Program-made: the position numbers and the translations under genes
Shown here: positions 8,990 through 16,916 of the stretch, one piece after another
How the letters are laid out: the number at the start of each line of letters is the position of its first letter
Position numbering within the stretch: position 1 is the stretch's first letter
Source of the DNA: Gemmatimonadaceae bacterium
GTDB lineage: Bacteria; Gemmatimonadota; Gemmatimonadetes; Gemmatimonadales; Gemmatimonadaceae
Length of the DNA stretch: 64,000 nucleotides
Direction of reading: 5' to 3'
Assembly: GCA_016742275.1 (NCBI GenBank)
Contig: JACVCD010000004.1
Location: forward strand, 62,001-126,000
The notes under the pieces: generated by a model
What the model was told of the DNA's origin: nothing
Database searches by the model: none
What the model saw: only the letters and a program-made list of their open reading frames with translations

Positions 8990-10908
8990 CGCAACCGTCC
9001 TTCCGCCAACTCGCGGAAGTATTGCTCCACACCAACCACCAGAGCTTCCGCGTATTTGCGCTGGAATCCTTCATCGCGCATGGCCGCTTCCTGCTCTGGC
9101 AGCATGATGAACAATCCCTCGGCGAGCATGCTCGGATACCAGGTGGGCCGAGCAACCGCGAGGTTCTGGTAGTGCACACCGAGGTCGCGCAAACCGAAGC
9201 GCGCCATCAGTGCGGTCTGCACATGGCGAGCCAATGGTTCGCTGACATTGTGGAAGAACAATGTGCTGGTGCCGTTGGCGGTGAATGGATTCACACCATC
9301 CGGCAGTGCGTTGAGATGAATACTGAGGAACGCATGGGCATTGCCACGCCGCGTGGCCACACCACGTTCGGTCAGGCCCACCGCAGCAAGGCTATTCCGC
9401 GTGCTGAATACATTCGCGCCGCGTGCCTTGAGCATCTCCACGAGTTTCATGCCCACCGGGAACACGGCATCACCTTCGTAGAGACCAGTAGGCCCTGTTG
9501 AGCCAGCCGGCGGATGCCCCGGATCGACCGCAATGGTGAGTCCGCGCAGTGGCTGCGCCGGATCAATGGCCGGCAGTCGACGCACACGCAGCACAAATGC
9601 GCGGCGTGCATCGTCCCACATAGAGAGCCAGCCAAACGCGGGCTCCGAAAGTGACAGTGTGACACGCACACGATCGGTCGTTACCTGTTCCCACGCAATG
9701 CGGCGAATGAGTGTGTCGTTGCCGAAGATGGGCGAGATATCGGGATTGGCCTGCACACCATACAACGTGAGCGTGATTTCGCGACCACCCGCCTCAACAT
9801 GATGCGCGGGGCGTTCACCAGTTCCGATCACCACATCCACCCACTCGCTGGCGGGCGAAACGCGGAATCCACCGGAGATGCGGCGCGGCAGTGCTGTACC
9901 CTCGGGCATCAGCACCATGTCACCATTGTCCACCCACACATCGAGTGCGCCATCGAGTGCGAGACGCGTGCTGCCACCCTGACGTCCCGTCACTTCCAAC
10001 ACGGTACCGGGAATCAGCAACCACTTGTACGTGCCGCCCGGATTCGTGCGCGCATTCACCACACGATCAGTATCACTCCCCACGGTGTTCGCCGAACGGA
10101 GTTGCGCCAACAATCGCGACGTACGCGGCAACGAGCGCACCGCGGGAATACGGAGATCCACACTGTCGCGATCACGCACGACAACCACACGCGCAGGCGC
10201 GGCACTGTCGGCCATCCACTCCACCGGAACATCAGTGGACCAGGTCACCGCAGCATCAGCCGCTGAACCGGTTCCCGCCGTAACCAGCGCACGTTGACCG
10301 CGCGCACTCTCCACACGCACTCGCGCGTTGCTTGGCGCACGCAGCGACACACGCAACAATTCATCACTGCGCGCCCATGTGCCTCGCGCCGGTTGCAGCG
10401 AACCACTGTCTACGCGAAGCGCACCCGTGGCAGACAGCGGCGTGCGCGTGGGGAATCGCACGCGAATGGTGCGACGTGCCGTATCACTGCCGCGTACGGC
10501 GACCAGATCATAGCGAGACGCTTCAGCCGTCGGGTTCGGCAACCATCCCAGAAATGCACCGTTTGGCGCGACAGCGACCGCACGCCCATTGATGGTGAGC
10601 GTGGCATCGCCGCTGCCGATTGCACCGAGAATGAAATTGGAATCGCGGCTCGTGATGACCTGATTCTCCCCGGGGTATCGCACTTGAATGGCCAGCGGCG
10701 CCCCGCGCACGGCGGGAACGGCGGGTAGTCCGGTCTCTACGGCGCGCGCCACGCTCACCGGCCGCGCACCAGCAACAGGGGCAGGTGGTACCGCTACGCC
10801 GGACGAGCGGCTACAGGCCAGGGGCGCCAACAGAGTAAGGGCCACGACCCCGAAGTGTCGTAGGCACCGGGTCGTCTTCGGGTAACTGCTCGTTAAAACG
10901 TTCGACAT
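8986..10908 (-). CDS. N-acetylmuramoyl-L-alanine amidase (Amidase_3), lipoprotein
   Basis: Cleaves the amide bond between N-acetylmuramic acid and the stem peptide of peptidoglycan. A lipoprotein signal with lipobox LAPLAC places Cys32 as the lipidated residue, so the enzyme is probably periplasmic and anchored to a membrane. Residues 40-450 are beta-rich and probably an AMIN-like or cell-wall targeting region. The catalytic domain starts near 457 with DPGH (His465), continues with Glu478 and SIH (His531) as zinc ligands, and has the catalytic Glu near 597. At 640 residues it is long for the family. The stop overlaps the likely CTG start of the next gene, implying translational coupling with the surface protease. 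Confidence 0.9.
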   Translation of the reverse strand: MSNVLTSSYPKTTRCLRHFGVVALTLLAPLACSRSSGVAVPPAPVAGARPVSVARAVETGLPAVPAVRGAPLAIQVRYPGENQVITSRDSNFILGAIGSGDATLTINGRAVAVAPNGAFLGWLPNPTAEASRYDLVAVRGSDTARRTIRVRFPTRTPLSATGALRVDSGSLQPARGTWARSDELLRVSLRAPSNARVRVESARGQRALVTAGTGSAADAAVTWSTDVPVEWMADSAAPARVVVVRDRDSVDLRIPAVRSLPRTSRLLAQLRSANTVGSDTDRVVNARTNPGGTYKWLLIPGTVLEVTGRQGGSTRLALDGALDVWVDNGDMVLMPEGTALPRRISGGFRVSPASEWVDVVIGTGERPAHHVEAGGREITLTLYGVQANPDISPIFGNDTLIRRIAWEQVTTDRVRVTLSLSEPAFGWLSMWDDARRAFVLRVRRLPAIDPAQPLRGLTIAVDPGHPPAGSTGPTGLYEGDAVFPVGMKLVEMLKARGANVFSTRNSLAAVGLTERGVATRRGNAHAFLSIHLNALPDGVNPFTANGTSTLFFHNVSEPLARHVQTALMARFGLRDLGVHYQNLAVARPTWYPSMLAEGLFIMLPEQEAAMRDEGFQRKYAEALVVGVEQYFRELAEGRLR

Positions 10909-11094
10909 ATGCTCGGAATTTGACCCACTGGTGAAACGCGGGCCATCTTACGGCCGTCTTTGCTGAACGGGGATGGCATCCGAGGCCGGGCGTCCGACCC
11001 TTCCGCTTGAGGCGCCGCCGGTGCAACCTCCGGCGATCCCGTCCGTAGGGGGAGCAGATCCCCCTGCGAGCGCTCTGGCCCGTACCATGTTGCT
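10909..11094. promoter_or_regulatory. Divergent intergenic region, amidase/PP2C
   Basis: A 186-base GC-rich region between divergently transcribed genes, so it should carry promoters for both. A 7-bp hairpin AGGGGGA/TCCCCCT lies at 11047-11065, about 30 bases before the phosphatase start, and could influence its translation. No strong -35/-10 pair is obvious. Confidence 0.35.
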
Positions 11095-12387
11095 GTGACC
11101 GTTTCCGATTCTCACAACGAGCCGCCATTGGGCGACGGCCCCGCCGAAGGCGTGGTCAATGTCGCCGCAACGGCGTCCGCGAAGGCATCAGCGCAGGCGT
11201 CCGCCAGCGACTTTACTGCCGACGATTCAACGTCGGCTGGCCGCATTGTGGCCCGCGTTTTCGCGCTTACCGATGTGGGACGCATCCGCGAGCACAACGA
11301 GGACACCTTCCTCGTAGCCGAGCTGGAGACGGGATCCCCCCTCGACTTCGAGCTGGGATATCACGAGATCACGGCCGACGAACATGGCCTGCTGTTCCTG
11401 GTGGCCGACGGCATGGGCGGTGCGGCCTCGGGTGAGTTGGCGAGCTCCATGGCGGGCTCTCTGGTGCTCGAAGCGCTGAGGACCCACTGGAGCACCAGCG
11501 CGCCAAGCGGCGAGCGCTTTGCCGAAGCACTGCGTGATGCCACGGTGAACGCCAACACCCGCATTCACCAGCACGCTCGTGAGAACCCCGAGCATCGCGG
11601 CATGGGCACCACGGCGACCGTGGCCGGCCTCCTACGTGATACGCTGTTCATGGTGCAGGTTGGCGACAGTCGCGCCTATCTCGTGCGTGATGGGCAGGCC
11701 AAGCAGCTCACGAAGGATCAGTCGCTCATGCAGCGTCTGGTGGAAGCCGGTGAGCTGACGCCCGAGGAAGCCGAGGTCAGTGATCGCCGCAACATCATCC
11801 TGCAAGCGCTCGGTCCTGAAGCCAACGTCACGGTTGATATCACGCATCAGCAGGTCCGACGTGGCGACACACTGCTGCTCTGCAGCGATGGTCTGTCAGG
11901 ACTGGTCAAGGGTGATGAGATGGCCGAGTTGGCTGTAAGTCATCCCGATGTGCGGGCGTTGTGCCGCGAACTTATCGCACTCGCCAACTCTCGTGGTGGA
12001 CCGGACAACATCACGGTGATTGCCGTGCGTTTTGAAGGCGACGGATTGGAACACACGCTCGCCACCGACAGCGTCGGATACCGTGCGTATCCATTGGCTG
12101 GCACGCTCAATGACCACACGCGAGAAATCGCTTCGTTGACACCGGTGCCGGCCGTTCGCTCCATTCGCACCGACCCAACGCCCAAGTTCGGCACCAAGCA
12201 GCCGACACGCGAAGAGCTGCGTGAGACCTATGCCAAGCGCCCCACGCCAGTTGATGTGCCGCTGGTCGGTGCAACGGCACCCGTGCTTGAGGAGCGCAAG
12301 CGCGCACTGCAGCCGGTGTATGTCGCGCTTGGCGCCGCGGCCACGGCCGCTCTGCTCTGGACGGCCTGGCAGCTGTATCGCGCTTAA
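11095..12387 (+). CDS. PP2C-family Ser/Thr protein phosphatase with C-terminal membrane anchor
   Basis: Dephosphorylates Ser/Thr-phosphorylated proteins, normally opposing Hanks-type kinases. The PPM fold motifs are clear: TDVGRIREHNEDTF near residue 60, VADGMGG near 105, GTTATV, VGDSRAYL, and a late GGPDNIT. An Ala/Ser-rich low-complexity stretch occupies residues 15-45. After the catalytic domain there is a linker of about 80 residues and one hydrophobic segment (VYVALGAAATAALLWTAW) near the C-terminus, making it a single-span membrane protein. It begins with GTG. A possible partner kinase is encoded about 17 kb away at 29253-30251; that link is inference. Confidence 0.93.
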   Translation: MTVSDSHNEPPLGDGPAEGVVNVAATASAKASAQASASDFTADDSTSAGRIVARVFALTDVGRIREHNEDTFLVAELETGSPLDFELGYHEITADEHGLLFLVADGMGGAASGELASSMAGSLVLEALRTHWSTSAPSGERFAEALRDATVNANTRIHQHARENPEHRGMGTTATVAGLLRDTLFMVQVGDSRAYLVRDGQAKQLTKDQSLMQRLVEAGELTPEEAEVSDRRNIILQALGPEANVTVDITHQQVRRGDTLLLCSDGLSGLVKGDEMAELAVSHPDVRALCRELIALANSRGGPDNITVIAVRFEGDGLEHTLATDSVGYRAYPLAGTLNDHTREIASLTPVPAVRSIRTDPTPKFGTKQPTREELRETYAKRPTPVDVPLVGATAPVLEERKRALQPVYVALGAAATAALLWTAWQLYRA

Positions 12388-12436
12388 CGCTTCCCGGTTA
12401 ACGCTGCCCGGCTTGGCGCTGCCGGCTTAGCGCTTC
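12384..12436. repeat. Short degenerate tandem repeat at convergent gene ends
   Basis: About four imperfect units of 14-16 bases (variants of TTAACGCTTCCCGG) span the gap between the PP2C stop and the GH3 stop. Both stop codons lie inside repeat units. No function is evident; it may be slipped-strand expansion. Confidence 0.5.
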
Positions 12437-13905
12437 CTGAGCAGGCCGCGACCAGCGGCCTGCTGCATCACACGATCACCACTCCAGGCCACAATGGTCG
12501 GGCAGCTGAGCCCCATCTGCTGCACCCATCGGGGATCGCCGAGTCCAACAAGTACGATGCTGCGCTGCAGTGCCTCGGCCTGCGCCGCCAGGTCACGCAC
12601 CTGAGCGATCGTCTCAGGACGCAGTTCATGGCGTCCCTTGGCCGGCAGATAGTCGGCAAAGAGCGCAATGATGAATGGGCCACCGCTGGCAACCGTAGGC
12701 GCGCTCACAATGCGCGCATCATTGCCGGCAAGACGCATGGCTTCCACAATGCCCGTACGATCAGGACGACGCGTATCGACCTGTTCGTCATCATCGACGA
12801 TGGCGAGCTCGGTTACCGCACCCATCGTGGGTATCGGTCCGTTTTCGATACGCAGCACCTTGTCGGCAAGCAGCGCGCCCCATGCAGTATCCGCACCACT
12901 TGGCCGACGCCAATCGTTTGGTGGCGACGCCCACTGCGCCCACTTGAGACGACGACGCACCGACTGACGCACGCGCTCGGGATCGAGTGTGCCATCGCCA
13001 ACAGCCTGCTGCAGTGCATCGAGCGTAGCACTCAATTCGCCAGGACCGAGCAACACATCGCAGCCTGCACGCAATGCAAGCACACAGGCTTCGGCGACCG
13101 TGCGTCCTTCACACACACCGGGCAACGTCATCGTGTCGGTCACGATGAGATTGTCGAACTTGAGTTGCTGACGGAGCAACCACTGCAGAATCTCACGCGA
13201 GAGCGTGGCCGGCACACGTGAACTGTCGAGTGCCGGATACGCCACGTGCGATGTCATCACACTGGCCACACCACCACTGATGGCCGCGCGGAACGGATGC
13301 AGATCCAGTTCCTTGAGCTGATCGGCCGGCGTGTCCACCACCGTGGCTTCGCGATGCACATCCTGCGTAGCGCGCGCGATCCCGGGGAAATGCTTGGCGC
13401 AGGCCAAGACACCTTCGGCCTGACACGCTTCAATCCACGCGGTAACCAGCTGCGCAACCTTGCGGGCATCGGTGCCCAGCGCGCGCGTGCCGATAAGGGG
13501 ATTATCGGCCAGCAGGTCGAGATCACAGACCGGCGCGAGATTCCAGTTCACGCCCATCGTGCGCGCTTCACGTGCGGTGAGGCGTGCGGCGCGTCGGAGC
13601 GCTTCGATGTCTCCCATGGCCGTGATGGCCGCAAGCGGCGGCAGTCCGGTGGCTCCGGCAAACTGCTGCCCCGCCCCACGCTCGAGTTCCGCCGCAATCA
13701 GCAGCGGATGACGACTCTTGAGCTGCAGCTCCTTGGCCAGCGCGCGTACGCCGTCCTGTTCGCCACCGACGAGTTGGAACCCACCCACGCCAAGCGCCAG
13801 CGCCTCATCGATGAGGGGCCGGGCATCAGCAAACCCACGTTCCGGGGTCCACCGCACAACAGGCAGCAACAACTGCGCGAGGTCGCTGCGCGACGGTTCG
13901 CTCAT
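12427..13905 (-). CDS. Glycoside hydrolase family 3 protein, NagZ-like beta-N-acetylglucosaminidase
   Basis: Predicted to remove N-acetylglucosamine from anhydro-muropeptides. The KHFPG motif lies at 171-175, followed by the Asp-x-His dyad used by NagZ as acid/base (Asp182, His184). The nucleophile is Asp257 in the segment IVTDTMTLPG. At 492 residues it is longer than E. coli NagZ (about 340) and carries an extra C-terminal domain of about 150 residues, as in larger GH3 proteins of other bacteria. No signal peptide is seen, so it is probably cytoplasmic. It is the last gene of murQ-anmK-GH3, separated from anmK by about 20 bases, which strongly supports a role in peptidoglycan recycling. Confidence 0.88.
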   Translation of the reverse strand: MSEPSRSDLAQLLLPVVRWTPERGFADARPLIDEALALGVGGFQLVGGEQDGVRALAKELQLKSRHPLLIAAELERGAGQQFAGATGLPPLAAITAMGDIEALRRAARLTAREARTMGVNWNLAPVCDLDLLADNPLIGTRALGTDARKVAQLVTAWIEACQAEGVLACAKHFPGIARATQDVHREATVVDTPADQLKELDLHPFRAAISGGVASVMTSHVAYPALDSSRVPATLSREILQWLLRQQLKFDNLIVTDTMTLPGVCEGRTVAEACVLALRAGCDVLLGPGELSATLDALQQAVGDGTLDPERVRQSVRRRLKWAQWASPPNDWRRPSGADTAWGALLADKVLRIENGPIPTMGAVTELAIVDDDEQVDTRRPDRTGIVEAMRLAGNDARIVSAPTVASGGPFIIALFADYLPAKGRHELRPETIAQVRDLAAQAEALQRSIVLVGLGDPRWVQQMGLSCPTIVAWSGDRVMQQAAGRGLLRKR

Positions 13906-13926
13906 GACATCAACTCGACGTACAGG

Positions 13927-15123
13927 TCAACGGACAGGCGTATACGCGCCCAGGGTACGGGGCGCACGCGCTCCGGTGGCACTGGGCACGTTGCCCGGCC
14001 GACCGGTCAGATGCAAAAAGCCAAGCAAGGCAAAGGCGACAGCTTCTTTGGCTTCTGCGTCGAAGAATAACGCATCGAACTGGTGAACGGCGGGAATCGG
14101 GCGCCCAAATCGCTCGTGATGCCAGGCGAAGGCCCCGTCGAGCGCGGCCATGAGCAGCGGATTGCGTGCCCCGCCCCCAGAAACGACCACGGTGGCTGGC
14201 GCCGTCGGCAACCACTGGGTGTACTGGGCCGCAATGGTCGCTGCCGTGTAGGCCGTGGCGGTGGCCACGATATCAGCATTGCTGGCGTTCGCCGCACGGC
14301 AGCGCGCCACAAAATCCGCAATGAATGCCGGCGTGAACAGCTCGCGCCCGGTGCTCTTGGGCGGCGCAATCTGCAGGTACGGCAGATCGAGATAGTGGCG
14401 CACGACCTCTTCGAGGATACGTCCCCGTCTCGCGATATGGCTGTCGCGATCGAACGGTTGGTCGAACAACTGGCGTACCACGGCATCGATGATCACGACA
14501 CCAGGACCAGTATCAAAAGCGAGCACACGATCCTCGCTTTCACTGAGCGGCGGCACCAGTGTGACATTGCCGATGCCACCAATATTCTGCAGCGCGCGCC
14601 ATTCATGTTCGTGAGAGAACAGCAGGCGATCCGCCATCGGCACCAGTGGTGCGCCCTGCCCTCCTACCGCCATGTCACGCACACGGAAATCGTGCACGAC
14701 AGCGCAGCCGGTGCGTTCGGCAATGCGGGCCGCATCACCAATCTGCCACGTGCTGTGGCCCGGTTCATGCCACAGCGTCTGCCCATGCGAAGCAATCGCG
14801 TGCACGTCATCCGGCTGCAGTGAGGCTGCAGTCATTGCTGCACGCGCGGCATCACCAAGCCAATCGCCGAGGTCCGCGCTCAGTCGGCAATAGTCACGTG
14901 CCGATCCCTGCTGCATAGCCTGCTCGAGTCGTTGCCGCTGCGCCGGCTCATACGGCGTCTGAACAAATCCGAGCAACTCCACCGTTGGGCGCGCATCATC
15001 TGCACGGCGAATACGCACAGCGGCCGCGCTGATTCCGTCGAGCGATGTGCCTGACATCAGCCCGACGACGACACGCTCTTCAATACGTCCCTTGATATGA
15101 TCCTCAGCGCGCCCGCCGCTCAT
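13927..15123 (-). CDS. anmK: Anhydro-N-acetylmuramic acid kinase
   Basis: Phosphorylates 1,6-anhydro-MurNAc to MurNAc-6-phosphate, the step before MurQ in murein recycling. The hallmark GLMSGTSLDG lies near residues 21-30, with the ASNK-type phosphate loops QNIGGIGNV, AFDTGPGVVIIDA and VVSGGGARNP following in order. At 398 residues it has the usual length. The ATG overlaps the stop of murQ by four bases (ATGA), so the two are translationally coupled. Cytoplasmic. Confidence 0.96.
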   Translation of the reverse strand: MSGGRAEDHIKGRIEERVVVGLMSGTSLDGISAAAVRIRRADDARPTVELLGFVQTPYEPAQRQRLEQAMQQGSARDYCRLSADLGDWLGDAARAAMTAASLQPDDVHAIASHGQTLWHEPGHSTWQIGDAARIAERTGCAVVHDFRVRDMAVGGQGAPLVPMADRLLFSHEHEWRALQNIGGIGNVTLVPPLSESEDRVLAFDTGPGVVIIDAVVRQLFDQPFDRDSHIARRGRILEEVVRHYLDLPYLQIAPPKSTGRELFTPAFIADFVARCRAANASNADIVATATAYTAATIAAQYTQWLPTAPATVVVSGGGARNPLLMAALDGAFAWHHERFGRPIPAVHQFDALFFDAEAKEAVAFALLGFLHLTGRPGNVPSATGARAPRTLGAYTPVR

Positions 15124-16049
15124 GCACCAATCACCGGCGGCGGTGCATGCGGCACCACGCGACGAATCACACCACCAGCGGCTTCGAGCTGCGCATCGGC
15201 GGCTTCCTTACCAACACCGAGCAGTTGCATGACGAGCGCCCGCTTGACGCGACCTTCTGCGGCGGCAAGCAACGCCCGCGCTTCTTCTCGTGTTATACCG
15301 GTCACTTCACACACCATGCGTTCCGCGCGATCCTGCAACTTCACATTGGTGGCACGCAGATCCACCATGAGATTGCCGTAGCTCTTGCCGATGCGCACCA
15401 TGGCTCCAGTGGTGAGCATGTTGCACACCATCTTGGTGGCGGTGCCCGCCTTGAGCCGCGTGGAACCGGTGAGCACTTCCGGTCCGACAATCGGCACGAT
15501 GGCAATGTCGGCAGCCGCACGCATGTTCTCGGGCGGCGGACTGCAGGCAATCAATCCGGTTGTCGCTCCGCGCGCGCGCGCACGCTCGAGTGCACCACGC
15601 ACATACGGTGTGGTACCCGATGCCGCGATGCCGACCACGACATCCTGCGGTTCTACCAAATGGTGATCCATCATCGCGGCACCAGCAGACGGATCGTCTT
15701 CGGCACCTTCGATGGGATTGCGCAGCGCATGATCACCGCCCGCGATGATACCGATCACCATGCCGGGCGGTGTGCCAAATGTTGGTGGACATTCGCTGGC
15801 ATCGAGCACACCCAACCGGCCCGACGTACCGGCACCCACATAGAACAGTCGTCCTCCGGCGCGAAACGCGTTCTCGATGACCTCGATGGCTCGCGCGATA
15901 TGTTCACGCTGCGAGGCCACGGCATCGGCCACCTCGCGGTCTTCGGCAGAAATGAGATCGACGATCCCGAGCGGGGACGCCAGGTCGATGTCTACGGTGC
16001 GCGGATTGCGACGTTCCGTGATGCGGGGATCGAGCAGCGGTGCAGACAC
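15120..16049 (-). CDS. murQ: N-acetylmuramic acid 6-phosphate etherase
   Basis: Cleaves the lactyl ether of MurNAc-6-phosphate to give GlcNAc-6-phosphate and lactate. The protein is 309 residues, the standard length. The SIS-domain signature FYVGAGTSGRLGVLDASECPPT is present around residues 67-90, and the second conserved run IAASGTTPYVRGAL follows near 165. It starts with GTG and begins the murQ-anmK-GH3 operon. No phosphotransferase-type MurP transporter is seen nearby, so the substrate probably comes from AnmK rather than from imported MurNAc. Confidence 0.96.
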   Translation of the reverse strand: MSAPLLDPRITERRNPRTVDIDLASPLGIVDLISAEDREVADAVASQREHIARAIEVIENAFRAGGRLFYVGAGTSGRLGVLDASECPPTFGTPPGMVIGIIAGGDHALRNPIEGAEDDPSAGAAMMDHHLVEPQDVVVGIAASGTTPYVRGALERARARGATTGLIACSPPPENMRAAADIAIVPIVGPEVLTGSTRLKAGTATKMVCNMLTTGAMVRIGKSYGNLMVDLRATNVKLQDRAERMVCEVTGITREEARALLAAAEGRVKRALVMQLLGVGKEAADAQLEAAGGVIRRVVPHAPPPVIGA

Positions 16050-16196
16050 AGGCGTTGGAGAGGAGGACTGGGGTCGCGCATTGTCACGCCCGCAGCGAAT
16101 TTTCAGTGCGTCGCGCGAGAGCTCGTCGCGAAAGCTAGGAACCGCCGCGAGTCCGAAGCAACCCGCCTCACCCTGCCTTCACTGGTTTTCCAGCCT

Positions 16197-16916
16197 ATGC
16201 CGCTGCTCTCCTTCCTGCGCCGGTGCACCACACTCGCCGTCGTGCTCGGCGTCGCCCTGCCCTTGCAGGACGCATCGGCACAGATCCGCGGCCGATCACC
16301 CACGAGCATGCCACCTCGCCAGAGCGGCGCACCACGCTGGTGGTTTTCCGGTGGCGCAGCAGGCGTGGTCATGGGCGACATCAACGATGGTGCCACACAG
16401 TCCACCTGGACTTTCGGTAGCGACCCATTGTGGCAGTTGCGTGGTTCGATCGAGAAAGCCCTGGCAGGGGGCTCCTCACTTGGTGTGACCGCCGGCTATG
16501 GGCTGGTAGACGTGACTCTCACGCCATTTTTGCCCCAGCAGCTACCGGAGACGCCAGACTCGCCGTGCATGAACGGCTGCGAAGCCAATGTTGAATTGTG
16601 GACCATGATGGGTCAGTTCCGTTCAGGTGGTGGCCCAGGATTTCATAGCGTCTTCGAAGCACAGGGTGGCATCACCGGCTTTCGCAATCTCAAGACACGC
16701 GACAGTACGGCGGTCAGCATCGGCCCCAAGACACAGCAGTTCGATCTGTCGGGTGCGCTCGGCTTCGGCTTCGGCTACACACTTTCGTCTGGCTTCCAGG
16801 TCGCGCTGGTGCAGGACTTCGGCATGGGATGGCACAGCAAGACGGATCTGCCCAGCTCTTTCAATCGCACGTGGCGTATTCGCAACACGCGCGCTTCCCT
16901 TCGCTTTGCCTTCTGA
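16197..16916 (+). CDS. Small outer-membrane beta-barrel-like protein
   Basis: 239 residues beginning with a clear signal peptide (FLRRCTTLAVVLGVALP, cut after the Ala-Ser-Ala near residue 28). The rest is Gly-rich with alternating hydrophobic residues and ends in LRFAF, the aromatic C-terminal signature of outer-membrane barrels. Two cysteines (PCMNGC) near residue 122 could form a disulphide. The long reading frame upstream to 15147 is antisense to murQ; I rejected it because the signal peptide sets the start at 16197. The stop overlaps the ATG of the gamma-glutamyltransferase gene by one base. Function is unknown. Confidence 0.75.
   Translation: MPLLSFLRRCTTLAVVLGVALPLQDASAQIRGRSPTSMPPRQSGAPRWWFSGGAAGVVMGDINDGATQSTWTFGSDPLWQLRGSIEKALAGGSSLGVTAGYGLVDVTLTPFLPQQLPETPDSPCMNGCEANVELWTMMGQFRSGGGPGFHSVFEAQGGITGFRNLKTRDSTAVSIGPKTQQFDLSGALGFGFGYTLSSGFQVALVQDFGMGWHSKTDLPSSFNRTWRIRNTRASLRFAF

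Noticed and set aside
15147-16196. N-terminal extension of the barrel-protein frame
   Set aside because: Overlaps murQ in antisense; the true start is set by the signal peptide at 16197.
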